Shown piece after piece: positions 16,090 to 25,038 of a stretch of DNA of 64,000 nucleotides; position 1 is the first letter of the stretch; each line of letters begins with the position of its first letter. Source of the DNA: Clostridium sp. KNHs214 (lineage in GTDB: Bacteria; Bacillota; Clostridia; Clostridiales; Clostridiaceae). A model generated the notes under the pieces. The model saw only the letters and a list, made by a program, of their open reading frames with translations, did no database searches and was not told the DNA's origin. The stretch spans positions 248,001 to 312,000 of the forward strand of contig NZ_JQMW01000009.1 in the NCBI RefSeq assembly GCF_000744935.1, read 5' to 3'. Position numbers and translations under genes: made by a program.

Positions 16090-17688
16090 ATGTTAACATT
16101 AAGGAAGATGATGGAGATTTCCAGATTTTATGATTTTGAAGTATTAGCCGGAGAAGAAGGATTAGGTAGAGAAGTGAAATCTGTAACAGTTATGGATGCT
16201 CCAGACATATACAACTGGATGAAGGGTGGAGAATTTTTAATTACTACAGGATACTCTATTAAGGATAATCCTAAATATATAGAGTTTTTAATTAAAAAAT
16301 TAAATGAAAAGGGCGCTGCTGGATTAGGAATAAAACTGGGAAGATTTATTAGGGAAGTCCCAGAATCTGTGGTTCATGTAGCCAATGAGCTAAGATTCCC
16401 TTTGATACATATTCCCGTAAAATATGCTTTTGTAGATATAATAAACCCTGTATTATCTAATCTTGTAAATGCACAATCTAGAAAACTTATGTATTCTGAA
16501 AAAATACATAAATCATTTACTCAACTGGTTATAAGTGGGGGGAACACCCAGCAAATAATAGATACTCTTGAAGATATATTAGAGATAGACATAATATTTT
16601 ATGATTTATATTTCAATAAATACTATTTTGGGAAAAATAATGATAAATTAATAAAGAAAATGCAAAATTCATCTTTGGAAAATATGTTGAAAGAATATAA
16701 TTATTACACGGTTTCTATCCATAAGCAAAATTATGGATATATATTTTTGATGCATGATATAAACAATGAAACCTTAAAGGAATATGCAGAGATAGCTTTA
16801 GAACATGCAGCAACTGTACTTAAACTTAATGTACAAAATAAAATATCAAATTTGCAAGTTGAAAGAAGATATAGAAGTGAATTTGTACAGGATATAATAA
16901 TGAAAAATATAAAGTCTATAGAAGAAGTAAAAAATAGAGCTAAAATCTATGGATGGACCTTTGACAGTGGATTTCTTTGTTTGATTGTAGATATAGATAA
17001 CTATAAGGCTCAGTACATAAAAATGAATAAAAAATATTATAGCGGGACTTTAGAAAATATAAAAGAGCAGATATTTATAACTACTAGGAAAATAATGAAA
17101 AAGTATTTTGAACAAAGGGTATATACAACCTTTAGTGATAGCATAGTGTTTTTATTAGAAGCATTTGAAGGGGATAATGAAAAATTACAAAAGAGTTTAG
17201 ATAATATCTGCAGTGAAATAAGAAAAGAAATATTAAGGGTAAATGGTTTTACTGTTACCATAGGCATAGGAGAATATAAGACATCTATAATGGATATGCA
17301 TGAAAGCTTTAAGGAAGCTCAAAAGGCTATAAAGCTTGGTAGGATTATGTATAATAAAAATAAAACCATATTTTACAATAAATTAGGTATATACAAATTG
17401 TTATCTAGCATATATTCCACTCAGGACGCTTGTGAATTTTGCAGAGAAAAATTAAAAAATATTATAGAATATGACGCAAAATATAATGGTAATTTTACAG
17501 AAACTTTAAAATGCATAGTTAAAAATGATTGGAATTTAAAAAGTGCATCTAGGGATATGTATATACACTACAATACAATAAAGTATAGGTTTAATAAGAT
17601 AAATGAAATATTAAATATTAACTTACAAAATCAGGAGGAAAAACTCAATATAGCTATAGCATTAAAACTTTTGGATATGCAGGAGTGA
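16090..17688 (+). CDS. PucR-family transcriptional regulator
   Basis: A 532-residue regulator. The N-terminal PucR domain (about 1-125, with GEFLITTGYS) is followed by a GGDEF-related middle region and the C-terminal PucR helix-turn-helix (WNLKSASRDMYIHYNTIKYR, about 480-500). Family members activate purine, hydantoin or amino-acid catabolic genes. It reads in the same direction as the amidohydrolase, M20 hydrolase and permease that follow, so it probably controls them. The frame extends to 16036, but GGTGG before the ATG at 16090 and the family start support the shorter form. The effector is unknown. Confidence 0.85.
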   Translation: MLTLRKMMEISRFYDFEVLAGEEGLGREVKSVTVMDAPDIYNWMKGGEFLITTGYSIKDNPKYIEFLIKKLNEKGAAGLGIKLGRFIREVPESVVHVANELRFPLIHIPVKYAFVDIINPVLSNLVNAQSRKLMYSEKIHKSFTQLVISGGNTQQIIDTLEDILEIDIIFYDLYFNKYYFGKNNDKLIKKMQNSSLENMLKEYNYYTVSIHKQNYGYIFLMHDINNETLKEYAEIALEHAATVLKLNVQNKISNLQVERRYRSEFVQDIIMKNIKSIEEVKNRAKIYGWTFDSGFLCLIVDIDNYKAQYIKMNKKYYSGTLENIKEQIFITTRKIMKKYFEQRVYTTFSDSIVFLLEAFEGDNEKLQKSLDNICSEIRKEILRVNGFTVTIGIGEYKTSIMDMHESFKEAQKAIKLGRIMYNKNKTIFYNKLGIYKLLSSIYSTQDACEFCREKLKNIIEYDAKYNGNFTETLKCIVKNDWNLKSASRDMYIHYNTIKYRFNKINEILNINLQNQEEKLNIAIALKLLDMQE

Positions 17689-17705
17689 TGATGAAGTTGT
17701 TATAG

Positions 17706-17730
17706 GTGGACAATAATTGTCCACTTTTTT
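17706..17730 (+). terminator. Terminator after the PucR gene
   Basis: GTGGACAA/TTGTCCAC with a TAA loop followed by T6 (17725-17730). It separates the regulator transcript from the downstream genes. Confidence 0.85.
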
Positions 17731-17806
17731 CGTCCTCGAAGTACGAAGTAAAACAATATAAATTATGATACTATAAAATCATCAATTAGAAATGACTTTC
17801 ATGCGT

Positions 17807-17820
17807 TAACTGGCCGGTTA
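17807..17820. promoter_or_regulatory. Palindromic operator candidate upstream of the amidohydrolase
   Basis: TAACTGGCCGGTTA is a 12/14 inverted repeat, GC-rich in an AT-rich intergenic region, 48 bp before the amidohydrolase ATG. It may bind the adjacent PucR regulator. That link is inference. Confidence 0.4.
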
Positions 17821-17867
17821 CGTTATTTAATTTGTAAGTTAATAAATATTGAAAGGGGAACTTAGAT

Positions 17868-19220
17868 ATGTATGAAAATAAAGTTGGGACACTTCCAGAT
17901 ATATTAGCTTCAGCTAAATGTAACAAATTACATGATCCTATTGGAGAATTACCATGTGGTGGAAGGCTTATATTGAAAGCAGGTCTTGTAGTAGATCCTA
18001 AAAATAATTTAGAGGAAGTTAAAGATGTTGTTATATATGGAGATAAAATTCAAAGTATAGAAAATGATATAAAGCCAGAAAAGGGTGATAGAGTTATAAA
18101 TTGCGAAGGGCTTATTGTGGCTCCAGGACTTGTAGATATGCACCTTCATTTAGGAGATTTATTTGAGGTGAGTACAGAACCTATTAAATGTGCAGTAGAA
18201 GACGGTGTTACAATAGGACTTTCACCAGGAGCAGGAAATACTTTTATGGCACCAGCTTTATTGGGAGCAGAAGTAGATAGAGGTTTGCCTATAAATATAG
18301 GACTTTATTTAGGAGCTGTTAATGTACTTGGAACTATGCTTTCTGTGGAGGAGTTAATACAGCTTTTTAGAGGAGAACTTAATGAGGAAGTATCTATTAG
18401 AAAAATGACTAGAAATAGGATAACTAATACTACTGCTCCTTTGACAGTAGGTATTAAAGACCACATGGGACACTTTATAATGAGTGATGAAAATATAGAA
18501 AAGATATTTGAAATAACTTCTAAGGCAAAGTTAATATATATGTCTCACACTCAAGATCCTGCCCATGCAGAAAGATTAGTTTCATTATCTAAAGGAAGAC
18601 CAATACATTTAGCTCATGCTACTGCTGCTGGATGTGGAACTCATATGGGAGCAGCAGAAGGAATGGCTAGAGTTATAGAACTTTGCAAAAATGATCATGT
18701 AACTGGCGAGTTTGTAACTACTATGCTAAGAGCAGGAAAAGGCAGTAGGGAAGGACTTCAATTGCCTAAGGAATCACAGAAATTAGCTTATGATGCACTA
18801 CATGAAGGAATAGTAAAAGTGTTAATATCAGATGGTCAAAATGAAGCAACCATGAAAGGCTTCGGAGATACTAGAGATAATATACCTGCCATAATTGAAC
18901 TAAGTGAAATGGGAGTATTAACATTAAAAGATGCAGTAGCTTGTATGACTTGTAATCCAGCTAAATTAATAGCAGATAGAACAGGAAATCCATGGTGGGA
19001 AGAAGCTATTGGACACATTGGAGTTGGAGCAAATGCTAATATAACTGTATTGGATCCTAATGATAAACTTGCTACTTATACAATAGTAAATGGTCAGGTT
19101 GTAGCTTTTGAAAATAGAATTGTAAGAAGATCACAAGGTGCAGGTGGCTGGGTAAGCAAGTTTGGAATGGTAAAGAGAACAGGAGTAGGAGATTTAGCTG
19201 CCTTCTCTTATATTAAATAA
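17868..19220 (+). CDS. Amidohydrolase-superfamily metal-dependent hydrolase (dihydroorotase/hydantoinase-like)
   Basis: A 450-residue cyclic-amidohydrolase-type protein. Metal-site motifs are visible: DMHLHLG (about residue 88), SHTQDPAHAE (about 227) and HATAAGCGTHMG (about 247), plus the late SDGQ aspartate. An N-terminal and C-terminal beta-sandwich (VVDPKNNLEEV; ANITVLDPN) frames the barrel as in dihydroorotase and urease-like enzymes. AAAGGGG precedes the ATG. The neighbouring M20 hydrolase, permease and PucR regulator suggest breakdown of an imported cyclic amide or N-acyl compound. I cannot name the substrate. A palindromic operator candidate lies upstream. Confidence 0.75.
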   Translation: MYENKVGTLPDILASAKCNKLHDPIGELPCGGRLILKAGLVVDPKNNLEEVKDVVIYGDKIQSIENDIKPEKGDRVINCEGLIVAPGLVDMHLHLGDLFEVSTEPIKCAVEDGVTIGLSPGAGNTFMAPALLGAEVDRGLPINIGLYLGAVNVLGTMLSVEELIQLFRGELNEEVSIRKMTRNRITNTTAPLTVGIKDHMGHFIMSDENIEKIFEITSKAKLIYMSHTQDPAHAERLVSLSKGRPIHLAHATAAGCGTHMGAAEGMARVIELCKNDHVTGEFVTTMLRAGKGSREGLQLPKESQKLAYDALHEGIVKVLISDGQNEATMKGFGDTRDNIPAIIELSEMGVLTLKDAVACMTCNPAKLIADRTGNPWWEEAIGHIGVGANANITVLDPNDKLATYTIVNGQVVAFENRIVRRSQGAGGWVSKFGMVKRTGVGDLAAFSYIK

Positions 19221-19227
19221 TTAACTT

Positions 19228-19386
19228 AGGCACATTCAAAGAAATAACAAGTCAGTATGCTAGTCTATTTTGCGTCATACTGCGTCATCAGAACCTGCCG
19301 ATAGTCTTACTATCAACAGAAACTGTTTCCTTGTCTGACACAAAATATACCAGCATCTTTGACTTGTTATTTCTTTTCATGTACCT
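19228..19386. repeat. Family 2 repeat, 159-bp copy
   Basis: AGGCACATTCAAAGAAATAA at the left pairs with the inverted TTATTTCTTTTCATGTACCT at the right, so the element is a long imperfect hairpin (AACAAGTCA...TGACTTGTT). The copy at 49869-50027 has the same length and orientation, and a 56-bp remnant is at 9827. It has no coding capacity. Confidence 0.8.
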
Positions 19387-19469
19387 TAAATGGAGATGAC
19401 ACTGTGGCACAGAGAATAAATTCTACAATAAATTGTGTTTGCTATTAAATTTCAAATCAATATATTGTA

Positions 19470-19568
19470 TGATTAAACCACAAAAAGGTACAATGCGATG
19501 GAATTATGAAAGTCATTCCAGAGAAATTTCATAATTCAAGTAATGTGATGATTTTTGTGGGATGATCA
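19470..19568. repeat. Family 1 palindromic element, copy D (99 bp, 5-bp TSD)
   Basis: Starts TGATTAAACCACAAAAAGGT, ends TTTTTGTGGGATGATCA and is flanked by TTGTA on both sides (19465-19469, 19569-19573). The inner arms and core are deleted. Its right end provides an ATG (19562) that opens the M20 frame upstream of the true start. Confidence 0.8.
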
Positions 19569-19627
19569 TTGTATACGAATTTCTTAATGGGACAGCGTCA
19601 TCGTGGCAGCAGATAGGAGAGAAAAAT

Positions 19628-20797
19628 ATGTTTAGATCAGATTTAGAATTGAGAGAAGAGGCTTGTAAAATTCTCAAAAAATTAATAAGAACTAAAAGTG
19701 TAAATACTCCTGGGGATGAAATGGACGTAGTAAAGTTAATACTTTCTTATTTTGAAGGCTATGATGTAAAATATACAATATTGGACCATGGAAACAATAG
19801 AGGATCTTTAATATTAGAAATTCCAGGAGAAGATAATTCATCACCTGTAGCATTTATAGGTCACATAGATACTGTACCTATAGGTGATGAAGGAGCATGG
19901 AAATATCCACCTTTTCAGGGGGTTGTAGAAGGAGATTACATGTACGGAAGAGGCACTTCGGACATGAAGGGCGGAGTATGTGCAATGATTCTTACAGCTA
20001 AGTATTTATTACAAAATAAAAATAAAATTTTGCCTCCTAGAAAGATATATTTTTGTTTTACAGCAGATGAAGAAAAAGATGGCATGGGAATTATGGCAAT
20101 AAAAAAAGCTGGTATTATAAATGACGTAAAAGAAATAATAATAGCTGAACCTTCATGCCTTAAACTTGGAATATGTGAAAAGGGAGCTTTGTGGTTAAAT
20201 ATAAAAGTTAGAGGTAAGGAAGCACATGCATCTATGCCGCACTTGGGTATAAATGCCATTGAAATTATGGTTGAATTTATAAAAAGATTAAAAGAAAGCA
20301 TAGATATGGATTCTTTTAATAAATATCTTGGACATTCAACAGTTGCTGTAACCAAAATAGAGGGAGGAGTAAAGACAAATATTATTCCTGCTTTTGCTGA
20401 GGCTTCTGTAGATATAAGAGCTATTCCAGGAATAATTAATCAGGAAGTATTAGAAAAAGCTGAAGAAATAGCAAAGAGTTTAATAAAAGAAAAAGATGTT
20501 TCTATAGAATTAGAAGTGGAAAATAACAGACCAGCATTAGAGATTGAGGAAGAACACGAATTTTTAAATAAGTTTAAAGACATATATAGTAATTTAAATT
20601 ATAAATTGGATTACAAGGGCATAAATTTTTATACGGATGCATCTCAAATTATACCGGATTTGGACATGCCTTTTGTAATATTAGGGCCTGGCGATGATTC
20701 ATTGGCTCATCAAAGAAATGAGAGAATAGAGATATCAACTATACCAAAAGCTGTAGAAATATATATAAATTATATAATGTATCATGCGAAAAAATAG
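19628..20797 (+). CDS. M20-family metallohydrolase (ArgE/DapE/YgeY-like)
   Basis: A 389-residue zinc hydrolase of the M20 family, which removes acyl groups or opens amide bonds. Motifs: GHIDTVPIG (metal ligands, about 82), GRGTSDMKGG (about 117), TADEEKDGMG (catalytic Glu, about 152) and AEPSC (about 178). A dimerisation lid (KGALWLNIKVRGKEAHAS onward) follows. AGGAG (19615-19619) places the start at 19628; the 22-codon upstream extension runs into a repeat and is rejected. It sits between the amidohydrolase and the permease and probably acts on the ring-opened product. The last 40 bp are duplicated just downstream. Confidence 0.85.
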   Translation: MFRSDLELREEACKILKKLIRTKSVNTPGDEMDVVKLILSYFEGYDVKYTILDHGNNRGSLILEIPGEDNSSPVAFIGHIDTVPIGDEGAWKYPPFQGVVEGDYMYGRGTSDMKGGVCAMILTAKYLLQNKNKILPPRKIYFCFTADEEKDGMGIMAIKKAGIINDVKEIIIAEPSCLKLGICEKGALWLNIKVRGKEAHASMPHLGINAIEIMVEFIKRLKESIDMDSFNKYLGHSTVAVTKIEGGVKTNIIPAFAEASVDIRAIPGIINQEVLEKAEEIAKSLIKEKDVSIELEVENNRPALEIEEEHEFLNKFKDIYSNLNYKLDYKGINFYTDASQIIPDLDMPFVILGPGDDSLAHQRNERIEISTIPKAVEIYINYIMYHAKK

Positions 20798-20883
20798 GTT
20801 ATACAGTTTTAATACTATATTTTTCAGTAAGAAATATATGAATTATATAATGTAACATGAAAAAATAGTAGGAGGTAAATTTT

Positions 20884-22098
20884 ATGGGTAGTAACAATAA
20901 TAAGGCTTACAATAGATTTTTAAGTAAACCTGTGGGTTCTCATATAGGATTTTTAATAACTATTGCTTTGGCTTTTGCTTTATATTTTGGTCTTGTAAAT
21001 ATAAAAGTAGTTGGGCAATGGTTTCCATACAATCAAGTGGTTAGTAATGCTAATAGCAGTATATTTTATAAATTTATTTGGTGCATAATGAATTTTACTG
21101 AAGCAGAGTTTTTTGCAGGAGTTATGGCATCTTTAGGAATAATAGTTGGAGGATTTATAGCTTGGAGACTGGATGTAAAGGATTCAAAATATGCAGGATT
21201 TAATGTATGTTATGGGACAAATCAATTTCCTTGGGTATTTGCATCACAGGTACTATCAGTATTTATAGCAGTTTTTGTTTTAAATTACACTCATTTATTT
21301 GCAGGAGGAAAGTATACATGGCTTCCAACTTTTATAACAATAGTGGGAGTTCCACCAGCTATAATGCTTCTTTATGGTCCTAGTATAAAGGCTTTGTTTA
21401 CAGGTTCTATTTTAGGAGGGTTATTATCCTTCCCAATAGCTTTTTGGATAATGACAAAAATAATACCTGTGTTAAATGTGCCAGGAGTGGTTTCTAATGT
21501 ATTAACTATGGCTATTACAGGTATAGTAGTTATAGAAATATGTGAGACACTGCCATGGATGGAGAAAAAGCCATGCAAACCTATAAAGAGAAAAACAGTA
21601 AACTTAAGTGATGAAGAAAAGTTAAAATCTATGTCTAAACCTACTTGGTTTATTAGAAGGGTTTTAGCAGATTTTTCAGAAGCGCAATTCTATGGTAATG
21701 AAATTCCAGGATTATTAGCAATATTGGGTGTAAGCATAGATTGGATATTGAATTCTGGACATGCTGCTTATGGTTCAGGAGCAGTGCCAGCTATACTTCT
21801 ATCACAAATAATAGGTTCAGCAGTAGGTGTGTACATATATTTTAATAAATATTATAAAACTGGTTGGTATGCTACTTTTGTACCTGTAGTTAGTGTAGGA
21901 CCTGCCTGTGTACTTATGTTTGGAGCTAGTATACCGGTAGCGGTACTTTCAGGAGTTCTAGGTGCAATAATAGGACCTCCACTTGCTGAATATTTAGTTA
22001 AAAAGCTGCCTTCAGAGCTTCACCCAACTGTAGGAAATGTAACTTCTATGGCAGCAACTACTATAATGGTATCTACTATAATGGCTGTTATATTTTAA
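20884..22098 (+). CDS. Uncharacterised polytopic membrane transporter
   Basis: A 404-residue integral membrane protein with roughly ten predicted transmembrane helices. It appears internally duplicated: FTEAEFFAGVMASLGIIVG near residue 73 and FSEAQFYGNEIPGLLAILG near 267 match in pattern. AGGAGG precedes the ATG at 20884. I do not recognise a named family with confidence. It ends the PucR-amidohydrolase-M20 cluster, so it is likely the uptake permease for that pathway. It could instead export a product. Confidence 0.65.
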   Translation: MGSNNNKAYNRFLSKPVGSHIGFLITIALAFALYFGLVNIKVVGQWFPYNQVVSNANSSIFYKFIWCIMNFTEAEFFAGVMASLGIIVGGFIAWRLDVKDSKYAGFNVCYGTNQFPWVFASQVLSVFIAVFVLNYTHLFAGGKYTWLPTFITIVGVPPAIMLLYGPSIKALFTGSILGGLLSFPIAFWIMTKIIPVLNVPGVVSNVLTMAITGIVVIEICETLPWMEKKPCKPIKRKTVNLSDEEKLKSMSKPTWFIRRVLADFSEAQFYGNEIPGLLAILGVSIDWILNSGHAAYGSGAVPAILLSQIIGSAVGVYIYFNKYYKTGWYATFVPVVSVGPACVLMFGASIPVAVLSGVLGAIIGPPLAEYLVKKLPSELHPTVGNVTSMAATTIMVSTIMAVIF

Positions 22099-22231
22099 CA
22101 TAGATAGGTTGCAATTAAACATAGACATGAGGGATGTTGGTTGCATTAGTGATTTAAATTGTACCCTTTGTCAAGCGTACATCAAGCTTTCATAGTTTAT
22201 TGAAATGTTTTAATTGAATATAATTCAAAAT

Positions 22232-22327
22232 GGGCTGCCGCATTAAGGAATTCACATGCAATATATTGTTTTGCAAGTTTAAAGTTAACATAATATATTG
22301 TAAGATTTATTCTTAGTGCCACAGCCC
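22232..22327. repeat. Family 3 repeat, 96-bp copy
   Basis: GGGCTGCCGCATTAAG at the left and CTTAGTGCCACAGCCC at the right are inverted ends around CAATATATTG-type inner repeats. A second 96-bp copy lies at 41671-41766 inside the tyrS leader. Non-coding. Confidence 0.75.
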
Positions 22328-22348
22328 CTTTGTAATCAACTTGATTTG

Positions 22349-24193
22349 CTATTTGAATAGTAAGTTTATTATTTTATTGTTTTTAGATTCCTCTAATAAG
22401 TTTTTCAAATTGTATGGATGATCAGTTATTATGTTGTCAACTCCTAAATCAATTAGTTTGGTCATGTTTTTTTCATTATTAACTGTCCAAACATGAACTT
22501 CACGTCCAAGAAGATGAGAATTGTGAATAAATTTTTCTGTAGCATTATCAGTTTCAATGCTATAGAAATCCACATCTAAGTTAGACATATCTTCAATTAC
22601 TATATATACAATGGTACCAATTTTTATAGTGGGATCTAGATTTCGTACTTTTTTTAGGCTTTCATAGTTTACAGAAGATATTATGCATTGATCTTTAAAG
22701 TTTTCTTCTTCTAAAATTTTTAATACTTTTTCTGATAGCTCTGGGTCATGACCGTTGGCTTTAAGTTCAATATTTAATTTAATTTTACCTTTGCATAGTT
22801 TTATTGCTTGTCTTAAAGAAGGTATTTTTTCACCTCTAAATTTTTCACCAAAAGGATTTATGAATTTTTTACCAATACTATAATATTTAAGTTCATCGTA
22901 AGTTACATCCCATATATTTTTGTTTATTCCCGTTACTCTTTTTAAATTAGTATCATGTAACAGCACCACTTCTCCATCTGCAGTTTCCTGTACATCTATT
23001 TCAGCATAATCAGCTCCATTATTTATGGCGTATTGCAGTGCACTTAAGGAATTCTCTGGTGCATATATAGGAGTGCCTCTATGAGCAGTTATATGTACAG
23101 CATTCATTTTTACACTTGAATAGTAAGTAACTAATAATATTATTGTAAATAACATTATTAGTGCAGAACAAGTTATTATAATAAAGATATTATTGTGTTT
23201 AAGTTCTTTAAAAGACGAAGGAGTATTAATACCATATTCCATATAGTCACTTAACTTTGAATCATAGTCATTTACTTCAATAAAATAGTAAAGTCTTGTA
23301 ATAATTATTATATTTATAGGTATGGCGAATATTGATACTAAGAACATAATTATAGAAGAAAAAACTGAAAAAAGTGAAAGCGAAGTCAATACTGGGAAAG
23401 AATTGAAACCAGACTTTTTCATAAAAGTTACAAAGGCTAGTCCTATTATAAAAAATAAAATAAGTGTACATGAGATTATGAATACATATAAGAGTAAAAT
23501 TATACCTGATATATTCCAAAGTTTACTTTTACACATATTTTTGCTTTTTATAAGTGAAGTTTTAAAATCCAAACCCTCTATAATGGATATATGAATAGCA
23601 AATATATTTTTAATTAAATACATATAGGATGTTATTATTATAGTTAAAATAATAAGTATTTTTAGTGGGGTGTTAACTAATATATTTGCAAAAAAAGTTG
23701 GTAAATAAGCATTTAATATTTTAGGGCTTATAATCATAAATAGTAATGACAGTATAATGCATATATGTAGAAAGAGCTGAACCAAGAGTATTTTAATCAC
23801 TTTAGAAAAGTTTTTTAATATAGCTCCAAATACCTTTGAAAGTTTAAATTTATTTCCCAAATATATATTTTGTGATAGTATAACCAATCGTACTACATCG
23901 GTGGTTAGTAAAAAAACGTTTATAATTACCAGTATTAATATAGTCCAAAGTCCAGGAATGCTAAATGAAAATTTTAACAATATATTATTAGTAAGAACTC
24001 TTTTTTCACTTAGATACATAAAGAGATTTATAATTATAGACAATAATGGAATTAGTATGAAAAAAAGTACTAGTTTATATAGAAACTTATATTTTATATT
24101 TAATATGAAACACTTTTTAAAATCATTAAAAGTATTTTTAAATAATTTTTTGAATAAAAATTCGTAGTTTCTTTTTATTTCTGTAAATCTCAA
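22349..24193 (-). CDS. Membrane-anchored glycerophosphodiester phosphodiesterase
   Basis: A 614-residue protein. The N-terminal half (about 1-365) has about eight hydrophobic membrane segments, and the C-terminal GDPD barrel begins with ITAHRGTPIYAPENS (about 367) and carries EIDVQETADGEVVLLHD, the conserved catalytic histidine, glutamate and aspartate region. Members hydrolyse glycerophosphodiesters or lipoteichoic-acid-type polymers at the outer face. The start is TTG (24191-24193), supported by AGGTG 7 nt upstream; there is no ATG at the right distance. It is downstream of the Cys-rich and SPOCS genes on the same strand, but about 260 bp apart. Confidence 0.9.
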   Translation of the reverse strand: MRFTEIKRNYEFLFKKLFKNTFNDFKKCFILNIKYKFLYKLVLFFILIPLLSIIINLFMYLSEKRVLTNNILLKFSFSIPGLWTILILVIINVFLLTTDVVRLVILSQNIYLGNKFKLSKVFGAILKNFSKVIKILLVQLFLHICIILSLLFMIISPKILNAYLPTFFANILVNTPLKILIILTIIITSYMYLIKNIFAIHISIIEGLDFKTSLIKSKNMCKSKLWNISGIILLLYVFIISCTLILFFIIGLAFVTFMKKSGFNSFPVLTSLSLFSVFSSIIMFLVSIFAIPINIIIITRLYYFIEVNDYDSKLSDYMEYGINTPSSFKELKHNNIFIIITCSALIMLFTIILLVTYYSSVKMNAVHITAHRGTPIYAPENSLSALQYAINNGADYAEIDVQETADGEVVLLHDTNLKRVTGINKNIWDVTYDELKYYSIGKKFINPFGEKFRGEKIPSLRQAIKLCKGKIKLNIELKANGHDPELSEKVLKILEEENFKDQCIISSVNYESLKKVRNLDPTIKIGTIVYIVIEDMSNLDVDFYSIETDNATEKFIHNSHLLGREVHVWTVNNEKNMTKLIDLGVDNIITDHPYNLKNLLEESKNNKIINLLFK

Positions 24194-24401
24194 TTGAAGT
24201 CACCTGCCTTACGCTTATTATAACCATATATTTAATGAGGAACAATATACTTAGTCATCAAAAAAAATTTCAGACTAATTCATATATAATCAAGAAAATA
24301 ATTTGGAGGTTAGAATAAACTGAGGTTAATTTTAGAAAAAGTTGAGAAAATATAGTTTCTATAGAATAGTGCAGATATATAAAGTATTTTTTCATTTGCA
24401 G

Positions 24402-24440
24402 ACAATAAGGACAACTAAATGATTAGTTGCCCTATATTGT
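24402..24440. terminator. Hairpin downstream of the Cys-rich gene
   Basis: CAATAAGGACAACTAA pairs imperfectly with TTAGTTGCCCTATATTG just after the minus-strand gene ending at 24458. There is no long T run, so its strength as a terminator is uncertain. Confidence 0.45.
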
Positions 24441-24457
24441 TTGAAACTCCATGTTTT

Positions 24458-24937
24458 TTAGCATGGATGTGTATAGTTTGCAATGATTTTAACTCTTATA
24501 TCTAGAGGTGAGCATAGATCATTGTCAGGAAGAATAAAGCTAAATCTTCTATTGGTATCTACACATGGTGAACTTGTATTAGTAGATTTATTTTTGTCAT
24601 ATATTAAGTTGTCTTCTTGTGCACTGCAAGGACATCCTTGGTCTAAAGTAAATGTTTGAGATTTAAATGCTAATACTGTATTGCATTTGTCCAAAATTAT
24701 ACATCCTACAGTTAACTCATGTCCAGGACACACATTCTTTAAGCAAACATTTACCTGCAATAACCTTGATGCGTTAGCCACGTTAGTAGGATCTAATGTA
24801 GCACTTTTACAAAGTTCACATGGATCAAAATGGATACAGCTATTATCATCGGCTTTGTTACAAAAATCAGAAATGGTACATGAATTTATATTAGGAAAAC
24901 TTTTGTTTTCACTATTTTCTTCAAAAACTCTATTCAT
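24458..24937 (-). CDS. Cysteine-rich hypothetical protein
   Basis: A 159-residue protein with 14 cysteines, many in pairs (CELC, CPCS), and no signal peptide or membrane segment. AGGAGGG lies 7 nt before the ATG. I recognise no named domain. Alternating hydrophobic and polar strands in the middle suggest a small beta-rich fold. It is next to the SPOCS-domain gene on the same strand, so a spore-coat or spore-surface role is a reasonable guess only. Confidence 0.7.
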   Translation of the reverse strand: MNRVFEENSENKSFPNINSCTISDFCNKADDNSCIHFDPCELCKSATLDPTNVANASRLLQVNVCLKNVCPGHELTVGCIILDKCNTVLAFKSQTFTLDQGCPCSAQEDNLIYDKNKSTNTSSPCVDTNRRFSFILPDNDLCSPLDIRVKIIANYTHPC

Positions 24938-25038
24938 ATAATTACCCTCCTACTATTTATTAAATTGAATAATACTAGATGTCTATAATTACATTATATT
25001 AATAGGAGTTATATAAGGTTACTACATATTTTTAGCTT

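Noticed and set aside
23322-23594. Plus-strand frames of 80-90 codons opposite the GDPD gene
   Set aside because: They are shadows of the intact minus-strand coding sequence with no ribosome sites.
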